Assembly (NCBI RefSeq): GCF_006539925.1
Contig: NZ_BJNY01000007.1
Coordinates: 148,576 to 212,575 of the forward strand
Source: Glutamicibacter uratoxydans
GTDB taxonomy: Bacteria > Actinomycetota > Actinomycetes > Actinomycetales > Micrococcaceae
Length of the DNA: 64,000 nt
Direction of reading: 5' to 3'
Each line of letters opens with the position of its first letter. The stretch's first letter is position 1. The notes under the pieces were generated by a model that worked only from the letters and a program-made list of their open reading frames with translations, was not told the DNA's origin and made no database searches. The position numbers and the translations under genes are program-made. Shown here one piece after another: positions 17,499 to 26,327 of this stretch.

Positions 17499-18530
17499 AT
17501 GCAACGCACCAAGAAACCAGCCGAATCCGTCCCGGCAGAAGCCACGGGCAAGCCGCCGAGGATTTTCAAGGGGCTGCTGTTGTGCCTGGCGGTCGGCGCC
17601 GCCTGCATGGTCGCCAGCAAGTACCTCAACGGGTTAAGCGCCCTGCTGCTGGCCATCGTGCTTGGCGCCCTGTGGCGCAACCTCGCCCCGGTCCCTGCGG
17701 CGCTGGAACCGGGCATCGCCTGGTCGGCCAAGAAGCTGCTGCGCTGGGGCATCGTGGTGCTGGGCCTGCAGCTGTCGCTGAGCACCATCCTAGGCCTGGG
17801 CCCGGGCGTGCTACTGGTGGTCTTCCTCTCCGTAGGCATCACCTTCCTGGTGACCTTGTGGATCGGCGCACGCATGGGCATCGACCTGAAGCAGCGCATG
17901 CTCATCGCCACCGGCTTCTCTATCTGCGGCGCGGCCGCCGTGGCCGGAGCCGAAAATGTGGTGCGGGCCAAGCAGAACCAAGTGGCCACCGCGGTGGGCC
18001 TGGTGGTGCTGTTCGGCACGCTGATGATCCCCGCGATGCCGGCGCTCGGCGCGCTGCTGGGTATGGATGACCGCAGCATCGGCATGCTGGTCGGCGCTTC
18101 CACCCACGAGGTGGCCCAGGTGGTGGCCGCCAGCGGCTCGGTCTCCGCCGCGGCCCTAGAAGTTGCTGTCACGGTCAAGCTCGCCCGCGTGGTGCTGCTG
18201 GCACCGATCATCGCCGGCGTCGGGGTGTACATGCGCACCAAGCATTCGGTGGTCGGCGGCAAGAACCCTCCACTGATCCCGCTGTTCGTCGTGGGCTTCA
18301 TTGCAGCCATGCTGCTGCGCACCACCGGCATCGTCCCAGCCCCCGTGCTGGATGCGGCCCAGATGGTGCAGACCCTGTTGCTGGCGGCCGCCATGTTCGC
18401 CCTGGGCCTTGGCGTGCACCTGCGCAGCATCGTGAAGTCCGGCGGCAAGGCGCTGATCCTGGGCCTGTTGGCAACCCTGGTGATCATTGTGGTGGCAACC
18501 TCCGGCACCCTGCTCTTCCCTCCTCAGTAG
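17499..18530 (+). CDS. YeiH family putative sulfate exporter (UPF0324)
   Basis: 343 residues, about ten membrane segments. Conserved YeiH features: RWGIVVLGLQLSLSTIL, ATGFSICGAAAVAGAENV and GASTHEVAQVVAASGSVS. Inner-membrane protein; members are annotated as putative sulfate or organosulfonate-linked exporters, without firm transport data for most. The ATG at 17499 is preceded by TATAT rather than a ribosome binding site, so the mRNA may be leaderless or very short-leadered. Divergent LysR gene as in other yeiE-yeiH pairs. Confidence 0.85.
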   Translation: MQRTKKPAESVPAEATGKPPRIFKGLLLCLAVGAACMVASKYLNGLSALLLAIVLGALWRNLAPVPAALEPGIAWSAKKLLRWGIVVLGLQLSLSTILGLGPGVLLVVFLSVGITFLVTLWIGARMGIDLKQRMLIATGFSICGAAAVAGAENVVRAKQNQVATAVGLVVLFGTLMIPAMPALGALLGMDDRSIGMLVGASTHEVAQVVAASGSVSAAALEVAVTVKLARVVLLAPIIAGVGVYMRTKHSVVGGKNPPLIPLFVVGFIAAMLLRTTGIVPAPVLDAAQMVQTLLLAAAMFALGLGVHLRSIVKSGGKALILGLLATLVIIVVATSGTLLFPPQ

Positions 18531-18549
18531 GAAAGCTAGACTGATCTGC

Positions 18550-19263
18550 ATGCAGACTTCACCAAACCCCGACACCCCCGGTTCAGCGGTTCGAATCCGC
18601 AAGGCAGCCAGCGTCCTGCTGCTGCGCCAGGCGGGTGCGGGGTTTGAAGTCTTTGTGCAGCACCGCGTGAACACCATGGACTTCGCTGCCGGCATGGTGG
18701 TGTATCCAGGAGGCCGGGTGGACCCGCAGGATGCCCAGGCTGTTTCCCGGGGCGAAATTCCTGCCCAGCTGATGGCGGCACATGCCCTGCGCTGGGCCGG
18801 CTGCTCGGTCGCCGAGGCTGACACCGAGGCGCAGCGCGAAGAGAATGCAGGCATTGTGCTGGCGGCGGCCCGGCGCGAGGTCTTAGAGGAAACCGGGCTG
18901 CTGCTTGATGCCCAGCAGCTACTGCCCTGGGCCAATTGGGTCACCCCCGCAGGATTCCCGCGGCGCTTCGACACCTATTTCTTTGTGGCGGCGCTGCGCG
19001 AGGGGCAGGAACCGGTGCACCAGACCACCGAAGCAGTGGTCTCCCGCTGGGTCGCCCCTCAAGCGCTCTTCGCCTCGCTTGAACGCGGGGAGATCAAGAT
19101 GATGCGCCCCACCCAGCGCACGCTGCTCGACGCGATGGCGCTGGGCGGGATCGAGCAGATTACCGCCGCGCAGCATCAGATCCTCAGCGTGCACCCCGAC
19201 GGGACCGATACCTCCTCGGCCAGCCCCGTCAGGGACAGCGAGCTGTGCCCAAGGAACTTCTAA
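18550..19263 (+). CDS. NUDIX hydrolase
   Basis: 237 residues from ATG 18550. NUDIX hydrolases cleave nucleoside diphosphates linked to another moiety. The NUDIX box is spread as GGRVD near residue 55-60 and AAARREVLEETGLLL about 107-121, giving the REx2EExG core. The long insertion between the halves is typical of the NUDT7/NUDT19 CoA-hydrolase-like branch. It starts 19 bases after yeiH and may be co-transcribed. Exact substrate unknown. Confidence 0.85.
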   Translation: MQTSPNPDTPGSAVRIRKAASVLLLRQAGAGFEVFVQHRVNTMDFAAGMVVYPGGRVDPQDAQAVSRGEIPAQLMAAHALRWAGCSVAEADTEAQREENAGIVLAAARREVLEETGLLLDAQQLLPWANWVTPAGFPRRFDTYFFVAALREGQEPVHQTTEAVVSRWVAPQALFASLERGEIKMMRPTQRTLLDAMALGGIEQITAAQHQILSVHPDGTDTSSASPVRDSELCPRNF

Positions 19264-19645
19264 TCTGGTCGTTCTCCGTCCTGGCACCTGTCAATGCCAC
19301 TCATTTTCAGGATCATTCTCAGAGTTGGCTCCAAACAAAGAGCGTTCCTTTAGACGCTATCCGACAGACCGCTCGTGTCAGAAATAATGCCGCTCATATA
19401 TGGTGACCAGTCCATACTTCTTTTGGATGTTGCGTGAGTGAAGCCCTGCCAGCATTTGGAAATCAGGTCATCTCTGCGCCACTCGTCTTCAAGATCAATC
19501 TGCAGAGCCACTACAAGCTAATCCTAGATTCACACCCCGTCATCCAACGCATACCAGCGGATCTGCAACGTGAAAAGATAATTTAAAAGCAGAATCCCGG
19601 CCGTTTGATCGGTCTTTCGAAAAAGACTACAGGGACGGTTCCGGG
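19264..19645. other. Gene-free, AT-richer stretch before the Abi gene
   Basis: No gene, tRNA or insertion-sequence end is visible in these 382 bases. Base composition is clearly less GC-rich than the flanks, like the Abi gene that follows, consistent with a transferred segment. The last 55 bases form a nested inverted repeat (separate entry). Confidence 0.4.
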
Positions 19646-19647
19646 AT
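19594..19647 (+). promoter_or_regulatory. Nested inverted repeat covering the Abi start codon
   Basis: Arms ATCCCGG (19594-19600) and CCGGGAT (19641-19647), then CCGT/ACGG (19601-19604, 19635-19638), then GTCTTT/AAAGAC (19612-19617, 19622-19627) with a CGAA loop. The A and T of ATG 19646-19648 lie in the outer arm and the only GGGA-like ribosome binding site lies inside. If folded in mRNA it would hide the start region. Confidence 0.5.
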
Positions 19648-20356
19648 GTTCTCTTCTATTTTAGATGACGTGGTACAGATGGCCAACCTTCAATCTTGGG
19701 AATTTTACGAGTTTCATTTCGGAGCTGCACGCCTCAAGCACTACCTCAATGAATGTGGCGGACATCAGAACCAAGCCATACTACTCTTCAATTGGAACTC
19801 GGATATCTCAGCTGCCTTCTGGGAATCTCTCGGCCATCTAGAAGTGGGCTTAAGAAACGCTATCGACAGGCAGATGAGCGCTCGACACACAGCCAAAGGA
19901 CGGACCGGCCATTGGATCTTCGATGATGCTCGGGAATTGGGGCGTGATGCAGGCAGAAGCCCGCGACGTCATGCCTATCCATTTATTGATATCGACGCAG
20001 CTATGTCCCGCGTTCGTAAAAACCGCATGCCCATGGATTCAGGGCAGGTCATCTCTGAAATCTCTTTCGGATTCTGGCATCAGATGGTTTCAAAGAGTCA
20101 GATGTTCCTCTGGCCGGACTTAGCTGCAGCATTCCCCTATATGAAAGGGCGCAGCCAAACGCAGGTCAGCACAAAGGTCGGCGAACTTCGAAACCTAAGG
20201 AACAGAATCGGTCATCACCATCGAATCTGGGCTTCGGACTTGGAGAAGAAATTTGATGATCTTGTCGCATTAGCAGGCTATATCGACCCAAATTTCGGCC
20301 AGTGGATCAAAAACGGGAGCCCAGTCCCGCATCTGCTTCTCGAACAGCCCAAATAA
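19646..20356 (+). CDS. Abi-family protein (Abi_2-like, HEPN RNase motif)
   Basis: 236 residues of the abortive-infection (Abi_2/AbiD-F) type. It has AARLKHYLNECGGHQNQAI near the N-terminus, FWESLGHLEVGLRNAIDRQM in the middle and the hallmark ELRNLRNRIGHHHRIW at about 179-194. The R-N-x-I-G-H core is the HEPN catalytic RxxxxH pattern. Such proteins act as phage-triggered RNases in studied relatives; activity here is inferred. It stands alone, with no second defence subunit. Lower GC than neighbours points to transfer. MANLQSWEF at 19679 is an alternative start, without a better ribosome binding site. Confidence 0.78.
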   Translation: MFSSILDDVVQMANLQSWEFYEFHFGAARLKHYLNECGGHQNQAILLFNWNSDISAAFWESLGHLEVGLRNAIDRQMSARHTAKGRTGHWIFDDARELGRDAGRSPRRHAYPFIDIDAAMSRVRKNRMPMDSGQVISEISFGFWHQMVSKSQMFLWPDLAAAFPYMKGRSQTQVSTKVGELRNLRNRIGHHHRIWASDLEKKFDDLVALAGYIDPNFGQWIKNGSPVPHLLLEQPK

Positions 20357-20407
20357 TCGTTTTGGTACTGGCTAAAGATTCCCTATCCCTGTTCCCTCAA
20401 TCAGGAG

Positions 20408-20432
20408 AAGGCGGCCCATTGTGGGCCGCCTT
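20408..20432. terminator. Hairpin terminator between convergent genes
   Basis: Arms AAGGCGGCCCA (20408-20418) and TGGGCCGCCTT (20422-20432) with a 3-base loop, a perfect 11-bp stem. It lies 52 bases after the Abi stop and 80 bases past the acyl-CoA dehydrogenase stop. Confidence 0.65.
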
Positions 20433-20512
20433 AAGGCACGTATAAATTTCGTACCCATGCACGAATCGCGGCTAGCTCATCATCGAGCGGGGCCTTGCGA
20501 TTCACGTCAGGA

Positions 20513-21649
20513 TTACCCGTCGATCAGGCTGCGCCCGACGATCAGCGACATGATCTCGTTGGTGCCTTCAAGGATCTGGTGCACGCGCAAATCGCGGACC
20601 GTCTTTTCCAGCCCGTAGTCGCTGAGGTAGCCATAGCCGCCGTGCAGCTGGATGGCGCTGTTCGCGGCGTTGAAGCCTGCATCGGTGGCGACCTTCTTGG
20701 CCATCGCGCACAGGCGCACCGCCTGCGGGGTCTTGGCATCCAGGGCGGCGGCGGCGCGGCGCAGCAGCGAACGGGCGGCCTCCAGCTCCATGTCCATTTC
20801 CGCCAGCTTGAAGACCAGCGCCTCCTGCCGGGTCAGCGGGCCGCCGAAGGCCTTGCGCTCCTTGAGGTAGGCGGTGGACTTCTCCAGCGCGAACTGCCCG
20901 CCGCCCAGCGAGCAGGCCGCGATATTCAGCCGGCCGCCGTTCAGCGCCTGCATGGCCATGGAGAAGCCTTCGCCCTCGGCGCCGAGCAGATTGGCCGCGG
21001 GGATGCGCACATTGTCCATGATGACTTGGCGGGTGGGTTGGGCCTTCCAACCCATCTTCTTTTCATTCGGGCCGAAGCTCAGTCCCTCGCTGTCCAGCGG
21101 GACCAGGAAGGCGCTGATGCCGCGCGCGCCGGTATCCGCGGTGCGGGCCATGACGATGTAGACCTTGGAGGCGCCGGCGCCGGAGATGAACTGCTTAACG
21201 CCGTTGAGCACATATTCGTCGCCCTGCTTTTCGGCGCGCGTGGTCAGCGCCGCGGCGTCCGATCCGATGCCCGGCTCGGTCAGGCAGTAGGAGCCCAGAT
21301 CCTGCATGCTGGTCATTGAAGGCAGCCACTTGGCCTGCTGCTCGCGGTTTCCGAAGCGGTCGATCATCCACACCACCATGTTGTGGATGGAGATATAGGC
21401 GGAGATGGTGGGGTCGGCCTTGGCCAGCTCTTCGAAAACCAGGATGGCGTCGGAGCGGGTCAGCGCCGACCCGCCGAATTCTTCGCCTGCATAGATGCCG
21501 CCCATGCCCAGCGCACCCGCCTCGGCGAGCACGTCGACGGGGAAATGCTTGTTCTCGTCCCAGTCGAGCGCGTTGGGCGCAATGCGTGTTTCGGCGAAAT
21601 CGTGGACCATCTCCACTAGTGCCTGCTGGTCTTCGCTAAGTTCGAGCAT
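20513..21649 (-). CDS. Acyl-CoA dehydrogenase (isobutyryl/short-branched-chain type)
   Basis: 378 residues. FAD-dependent alpha,beta-dehydrogenation of an acyl-CoA thioester, passing electrons to ETF. Visible: YCLTEPGIGSDAAAL (FAD/substrate loop), NGGRLNIAACSLGGGQFAL and LHGGYGYLSDY. The catalytic Glu is at about 361 in LEGTNEIM, the position used by short- and medium-chain enzymes. Similarity of the N-terminus (LSEDQQALVEMVHDFA) to isobutyryl-CoA dehydrogenases suggests valine catabolism, but the chain specificity is not certain. Monocistronic here. Confidence 0.88.
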   Translation of the reverse strand: MLELSEDQQALVEMVHDFAETRIAPNALDWDENKHFPVDVLAEAGALGMGGIYAGEEFGGSALTRSDAILVFEELAKADPTISAYISIHNMVVWMIDRFGNREQQAKWLPSMTSMQDLGSYCLTEPGIGSDAAALTTRAEKQGDEYVLNGVKQFISGAGASKVYIVMARTADTGARGISAFLVPLDSEGLSFGPNEKKMGWKAQPTRQVIMDNVRIPAANLLGAEGEGFSMAMQALNGGRLNIAACSLGGGQFALEKSTAYLKERKAFGGPLTRQEALVFKLAEMDMELEAARSLLRRAAAALDAKTPQAVRLCAMAKKVATDAGFNAANSAIQLHGGYGYLSDYGLEKTVRDLRVHQILEGTNEIMSLIVGRSLIDG

Positions 21650-21720
21650 GTTTGGCTCCTCCCTATCACTGCGGCACCCATTCGGTTAAGGGTCCCTAAC
21701 CGCATTGTATGTGATTCAGG

Positions 21721-22104
21721 TTACAAGCGGGAGGCCTCTTCGCGGTCATCGAAATCGTCTCTGGCTTGCAGGACCTTGGGCACATGCTCTTCCGACCACA
21801 CCCTGATTGCCTGCATGGGGCCGAGCAGGCTTTGGCCCAGCTCGCTCAGCTCATAGTCCACCCGGACCGGCACCTGCGCGGTGACGGTGCGCAGCACCAA
21901 GCCGTCACGTTCTAGCGTGCGCAGGGTGCTGGTCAGTACCTTGGGAGTGACGGTGCCGATGCGCTGGCGCAGCACGGTGAAGCGCAGCGGGCCTTCGGCG
22001 AGCGCCAGCAGCACCAAGGGGGTCCACTTGTCCCCCAGCCGCTGCATGATCTCCCGCGAGGGGCAGCCCTGCACCAGCACATTGAAGGACTGGTCGCTAT
22101 CCAT
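21721..22104 (-). CDS. HxlR family redox-type regulator
   Basis: 127 residues from ATG 22102-22104. A single winged-helix domain: GCPSREIMQRLGDKWTPLVLLAL with the usual N-terminal Cys, then RFTVLRQRIGTVTPKVLTSTLRTLERDGLV. HxlR proteins with one N-terminal cysteine, such as QorR and YodB, often sense quinones or diamide. The divergent NAD(P)-binding oxidoreductase fits that pattern. Between them lies the palindrome 22135-22147. Confidence 0.85.
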   Translation of the reverse strand: MDSDQSFNVLVQGCPSREIMQRLGDKWTPLVLLALAEGPLRFTVLRQRIGTVTPKVLTSTLRTLERDGLVLRTVTAQVPVRVDYELSELGQSLLGPMQAIRVWSEEHVPKVLQARDDFDDREEASRL

Positions 22105-22134
22105 GAGGAAACCTAGTTTCGTTGTAGTAGTCGA

Positions 22135-22147
22135 TATCTTAAAGATA
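22135..22147. promoter_or_regulatory. Perfect palindrome, HxlR operator candidate
   Basis: TATCTTAAAGATA: perfect arms TATCTT/AAGATA around one base. It lies midway between the divergent HxlR (start 22104) and oxidoreductase (start 22199) genes, where a shared operator is expected. Confidence 0.55.
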
Positions 22148-22198
22148 CCATTGAGTCGAAGCAAGCAGCTGGGGTCCACCAGTACAGAGAGGAACACC

Positions 22199-22807
22199 AT
22201 GAAAATTGCAGTCTACGGAGCCACCGGAATGGTCGGCAGCGAGGTCGTCGCCGAGGCCGTCTCCCGCGGCCACGAGGTCACCGCGGTCAGCCGCTCGGGC
22301 AAGGAAGTTGAAGGCGCCACCGCACTGGCAGCCGAGCTGGGCGACGGCGCAGCCTACCGCGAGCTGGGCAAGGACAACGACGTGATCGTCGTTGCCGTGC
22401 CGCCATCGCGCACCGGCGGCGACCACCAGGAATACCTGGACGCCTTCGAGCAGATCACCGAAACCCTGACCGACGCCCGCCTGGTCGTTGTCGGCGGCGC
22501 CGGCGCCACCGAGGTCAACGGCGTGCGCCTGGTGGACACCCCGGGCTTCCCGGAGGAATACAAGGCCGAGGCCCTGACCTGCGCCGAGGTCTACGACATG
22601 TTCACCTCGGTCTCCGGCATTACCTGGACGGTTGTTGCACCAGCCCCTGTCATCGCGCCGGGCACCCGCACCGGCAGCTACACCCTGGGCACCGATTCGC
22701 CGGCCGGCGACTTCGTCTCCTCCCAGGACTTCGCCGTGGCGATCCTCGATGAGATCGAAACCCCGGTCCACGCAAACCGCCGCATGACCGTAGCCAGCGA
22801 AAAGTAG
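22199..22807 (+). CDS. NAD(P)-binding oxidoreductase, NmrA-like short SDR
   Basis: 202 residues from ATG 22199 with AGAGAGGA upstream; the frame is open back to 21881 but that part is antisense to the HxlR gene. MKIAVYGATGMVGSEVVAEAVSRGHEVTAVSRS is the nucleotide-binding start, and LVVVGGAGATEV follows strand 4. YxxxK of classical SDRs is absent, as expected for NmrA/BVR-B-like proteins. Likely an NAD(P)H-dependent reductase or redox sensor induced through HxlR. Substrate unknown. Confidence 0.82.
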   Translation: MKIAVYGATGMVGSEVVAEAVSRGHEVTAVSRSGKEVEGATALAAELGDGAAYRELGKDNDVIVVAVPPSRTGGDHQEYLDAFEQITETLTDARLVVVGGAGATEVNGVRLVDTPGFPEEYKAEALTCAEVYDMFTSVSGITWTVVAPAPVIAPGTRTGSYTLGTDSPAGDFVSSQDFAVAILDEIETPVHANRRMTVASEK

Positions 22808-22824
22808 CCAGCAGCTGCCCACCG

Positions 22825-22879
22825 CCACCCAAGGTGTGAACTGGATGACAAGCTATCCTCCGTTCCCCCTTGGGTGGCT
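22825..22879 (+). other. Nested inverted repeat upstream of ABC operon 1
   Basis: Arms GCCACCCAAGG (22825-22835) and CCTTGGGTGGC (22869-22879) enclose 33 bases that contain GGAT-N8-ATCC. It can serve as terminator of the oxidoreductase gene or as a leader structure of the ABC operon starting 42 bases downstream. No T-run favours the second a little. Confidence 0.45.
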
Positions 22880-22920
22880 ATGGTTAAAGGTGGTCATCAC
22901 ACTCATCGATACAACGAGGT

Positions 22921-24597
22921 ATGTTTCCACTCATGCAGAAGAACCAGCGCGCTGCCCGCGTGCTTTCAAGCGCCCTCGCCCTGGGCCTGGTCTCGGCGGT
23001 CCTCGCAGGCTGCTCGGGCACCGATACTCCATCAACCGCCGATGCCACTGCCGCGCCAAGCGCCGGCGGCACCCTGGTCTACGCCTCGGGCGACGCCGAG
23101 CCAAGCTGCCTTGACCCGCACGTGGGCGGCAACTACCCGCAGGCCCTGGTCTCCAGCCAGTACCTAGAACCGCTGTTCACCAAGGACGCCGAGGGCAAGA
23201 TCATCCCGTGGCTGGCCGAAAGCACCGAGGTCTCGCAGGATGGGCTGACCCGCACCATCAAGCTGCGCGAGGGAATCAGCTTCACCGACGGCACCAAGCT
23301 GACTAGCGAGGCCGTCAAGGCGAACATCGAGCACCTGCAGGACCCGAAGACCGCCTCCTCCACCGGCTACCTGGCGGTGGGCAAGGTCAAGAAGATCGAG
23401 CTGCCCGACGAGCTGACCGCCAAGCTGACCCTGTCCGCCCCGGACAATGCACTGCTTGAGTCGCTGTCCATGCCGTGGACCTCCATCGAATCCCCCAAAG
23501 CCCTGAAGCGCGACCAGGCCGCGAACTGCGCCGCCCCGGTGGGCACCGGCCCGTTCAAGGTCGAATCCTGGGAGCACCAGAAGCAGGTGAACCTGGTCCG
23601 CAACGAGGACTACGTTGCACCGGTTCCAGAAGCCGGGCGCAGCCAGCAGACCGCCTACCTGGACGGCATCACCTGGCGCTTCATCCCAGAGGCAGCCACC
23701 CGCTACGCCGCGCTGCAGTCAGGCGAGGTCGACGTGATCGACAACGCCCAGCCTGACACCATTTCCTCCGCGGCCAAGGACAACGCGCTGGGCCACCTGG
23801 ATGCCCCGCGTCCAGGCGCCTCCAACCGCATCGAGCTGAACAGCGCCAAGGCGCCGTTTGACAACGCCAAGGTGCGCGAGGCATTCATCCGCTCGCTGGA
23901 TGTCAACGCCGGCATCAGCTCGCTGTACTTCGACACCGCCAAGCGCAGCTACTCGCTGCTTTCCAGCGTGGAGCCGCTGGGCATCAGCGACGAGGCGCTG
24001 TTCACCACCGATGTGGCCAAGGCCAACGCGCTGCTCGACGAAGCAGGCTGGACCGAACGCGATGCCGCCGGCTACCGCGCCAAGGACGGCAAGCGCCTGA
24101 GCGTCACCTTCCCGGTCTCCACCAACCAGTCGGTGCCTGCCGAGCAGTCGCTGTTCCAGCAGTTCCAGGCCTCGGCCAAGGCCGTGGGCTTCGAGGTGAA
24201 GATCGAGCTGCTTGATTTGTCCAGCTGGTACGGCGCGCTGGCCAAGCACGAGTACAACCTGGTCTCCGCCCCGTACACCAAGGTGGGCCCGTCGGTGCTG
24301 CGCATCCTGTACCACTCCGACTCCACCGTTCCTGCGCCCTCTGGCTACTTCGCCAACAACGCCCAGGTGAAGAACGATCAGCTGGACAAGCTGCTGACCG
24401 AGGCGGAGCAGACCAGCGACGAAGCCCAGCGTGCTGACCTCTACGCCCAGGCGCAGAAGATCGTGCTGGAGGGCTACTACGTACTGCCGCTCTACGACCA
24501 GCAGAACCACTTCCTGTACGGCAAGAAGGTCCAGGGCATGGGCGCCACCACCACGGTGTCCTCGCCGACCTACTACGACGTGTTCCTGGCCAAGTAG
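22921..24597 (+). CDS. ABC transporter substrate-binding lipoprotein, peptide/nickel family 5
   Basis: 558 residues. A signal peptide with lipobox LAGC (Cys about 36) anchors it outside the membrane. SBP_bac_5 features: SAGGTLVYASGDAEPSCLDP at the mature start, YLEPLFTKDAEGKIIPWLAES, GISFTDGTKLTSEAVKANIEH and PVGTGPFKVESW. It feeds the two permeases that follow. The start may be ATG 22921 (ACGAGG upstream) or ATG 22933. First gene of a five-domain import operon 22921-27910. Substrate not deducible; peptides, opines or glycosides are all possible for this family. Confidence 0.88.
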   Translation: MFPLMQKNQRAARVLSSALALGLVSAVLAGCSGTDTPSTADATAAPSAGGTLVYASGDAEPSCLDPHVGGNYPQALVSSQYLEPLFTKDAEGKIIPWLAESTEVSQDGLTRTIKLREGISFTDGTKLTSEAVKANIEHLQDPKTASSTGYLAVGKVKKIELPDELTAKLTLSAPDNALLESLSMPWTSIESPKALKRDQAANCAAPVGTGPFKVESWEHQKQVNLVRNEDYVAPVPEAGRSQQTAYLDGITWRFIPEAATRYAALQSGEVDVIDNAQPDTISSAAKDNALGHLDAPRPGASNRIELNSAKAPFDNAKVREAFIRSLDVNAGISSLYFDTAKRSYSLLSSVEPLGISDEALFTTDVAKANALLDEAGWTERDAAGYRAKDGKRLSVTFPVSTNQSVPAEQSLFQQFQASAKAVGFEVKIELLDLSSWYGALAKHEYNLVSAPYTKVGPSVLRILYHSDSTVPAPSGYFANNAQVKNDQLDKLLTEAEQTSDEAQRADLYAQAQKIVLEGYYVLPLYDQQNHFLYGKKVQGMGATTTVSSPTYYDVFLAK

Positions 24598-24600
24598 GAC

Positions 24601-25533
24601 ATGGCGTACCTTGGCTGGGCCGCCAGGAAGATCGGCGGGGCGCTGGTGGTGCTGTGGCTGGTTGCCACCGCCATCTTCATCGGCATCCGCATGATCCCCG
24701 GCGACCCGGCCGAGGCCATCATGGGCGGTCCGGGCTCGCAGGCCTCCGCCGAGGCCCTGGCCGCCGCCCGCGCCGAGTTCGGCCTGGACCGGCCGATCGG
24801 CGTGCAATACCTGATGTACCTGGGCAAGCTGGCGCAGCTTGACTTCGGCACCTCCTATTCGCTCAAGCGCCCGGTCACCGAGGTGATGGGCGAGGTGCTG
24901 CCCAACACCCTGTGGCTGGCGCTGGTCTCCCTGGCCGCCGCCTGGCTGCTGGCGCTGCTCTTCGCCGCCGCTTCCATGCGGGCCAGCCGGCTAGGCTCCT
25001 GGCTGGGCAGCATGTTTGAAATCATCGCCGCCGCGGTGCCGCATTTCTGGCTCGGATCGGTGCTGATCATGCTCTTCTCCTCCGCCCTGGGCTGGCTGCC
25101 GGCGGTGGACAACGGCACCGCCGCGGGCCTGCTGCTGCCGGTGCTCACCCTGGCCCTGCCGCTGGCAGGCTTCCTGACCCAGCTCATGCGCGATTCCCTG
25201 GCCGCCGCCATGGGTAGCCAGTTCGCGCTGGCCGCCAGGGCGCGCGGGGAAAGCAGGCTCATGGTCTTCTGGCGCCACGGTCTGCGCCACGCCTCCCTGC
25301 CGGCGCTGAACCTGACCGGCTGGGCCTTCGCCTCGCTGCTCTCCGGTGCAGTGGTGGTGGAGGCGATCTTCGCCCGCCCGGGGCTCGGCCGCTCCCTGCT
25401 CTCCGCGGTGCTGGCCCGCGACATCCCCATGGTCACCGGCATCGCCCTGTTCTCCGCGCTGGTCTACATCCTGGTGATGGCAGTTGCCGAGGGCATCGAG
25501 AAGTTCATCGACCCGGCGGGAGCCGGAGCATGA
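24601..25533 (+). CDS. ABC transporter permease, DppB type
   Basis: 310 residues, six membrane segments, starting 3 bases after the binding-protein stop. IGIRMIPGDPAEAIMGGPG near the N-terminus is the DppB hallmark. The EAA coupling loop reads FALAARARGESRLMVFWRHGLRHASLPAL. Forms the heterodimeric channel with the DppC-type partner, whose ATG overlaps this stop (25530-25533). Confidence 0.9.
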   Translation: MAYLGWAARKIGGALVVLWLVATAIFIGIRMIPGDPAEAIMGGPGSQASAEALAAARAEFGLDRPIGVQYLMYLGKLAQLDFGTSYSLKRPVTEVMGEVLPNTLWLALVSLAAAWLLALLFAAASMRASRLGSWLGSMFEIIAAAVPHFWLGSVLIMLFSSALGWLPAVDNGTAAGLLLPVLTLALPLAGFLTQLMRDSLAAAMGSQFALAARARGESRLMVFWRHGLRHASLPALNLTGWAFASLLSGAVVVEAIFARPGLGRSLLSAVLARDIPMVTGIALFSALVYILVMAVAEGIEKFIDPAGAGA

Positions 25534-26327
25534 GCCGCACCGCAAAGATCCTCAGCCTGGCCTTCATCGCCTTCTGGCTGCTCACCGCCCTGGCCCCGTC
25601 GCTGATCGCCCCCGGCGACCCGCTGGCCATCAACCCCGCCCAGGCCTTCCAGAAGCCGGGGCTCGGGCACCTTTTCGGCACCGACGAATCAGGCCGCGAC
25701 GTCTACACCCGCGTGGTCCACGGCGCCCGGGACTCGCTGTTCATCGGCATAGCCGCCACGGCCCTGGGCATGGGGCTTGCCATCGTACTGGGCACCGCCG
25801 CCGCGCTGTCCCCGCGCTGGCTGGACGAGGCCATCCTGCGCGTGCTCGAAGCCCTCTATGCGGTGCCTTCCCTGCTGATGGCGCTGCTGATCATCGCGTT
25901 CACCGGACCGGGTGTGGGCCCTGCCATTGTGGCGGTGGGCCTGTCCACGGCACCCGGCTATGCCCGGCTGGTGCGCAGCCAGATCCGCACGCTGCGCCGT
26001 TCGGAAATGCTGGAAGCCGCCACGGTGCTGGGCCGCGGGCCCTGGGCCAAGGTGCGCAACCACCTGGTGCCCAATGCGCTCAAGCCGCTGCTGGCGCTGG
26101 TGACCTTGGGCATCGGCCAGGCGGTCATCTGGGCCGCTGCCCTGTCATTCCTGGGCCTTGGCACTCCCCCGCCGGCTCCCGAATGGGGCGCCATGCTCTC
26201 CGCCGGCCGCACCTACCTGCACCTGGCCTGGTGGATGAGCCTGTTCCCCGGCCTTGCCATCGTCGTCGTCGCGGCCGGAGCCACCTTGATCGGCCGGGCC
26301 CTGGGCGGAAAGGTCAAAGCACTATGA
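25530..26327 (+). CDS. ABC transporter permease, DppC type
   Basis: 265 residues. GLGHLFGTDESGRDVYTRVVHGARDSL is the family signature before helix 2. The EAA loop is MLEAATVLGRGPWAKVRNHLVPNALKPL, followed by LSFLGLGTPPPAPEWGAML near the end. Overlaps the upstream permease and the downstream ATPase gene by four bases each (ATGA), so the operon is tightly coupled. Confidence 0.9.
   Translation: MSRTAKILSLAFIAFWLLTALAPSLIAPGDPLAINPAQAFQKPGLGHLFGTDESGRDVYTRVVHGARDSLFIGIAATALGMGLAIVLGTAAALSPRWLDEAILRVLEALYAVPSLLMALLIIAFTGPGVGPAIVAVGLSTAPGYARLVRSQIRTLRRSEMLEAATVLGRGPWAKVRNHLVPNALKPLLALVTLGIGQAVIWAAALSFLGLGTPPPAPEWGAMLSAGRTYLHLAWWMSLFPGLAIVVVAAGATLIGRALGGKVKAL

Noticed and set aside
25484..26323. 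N-terminal extension of the fused ATPase frame
   Set aside because: The extension is an alternative-frame reading of the DppC-type permease gene. The ATPase begins at ATG 26324 with a coupled start.
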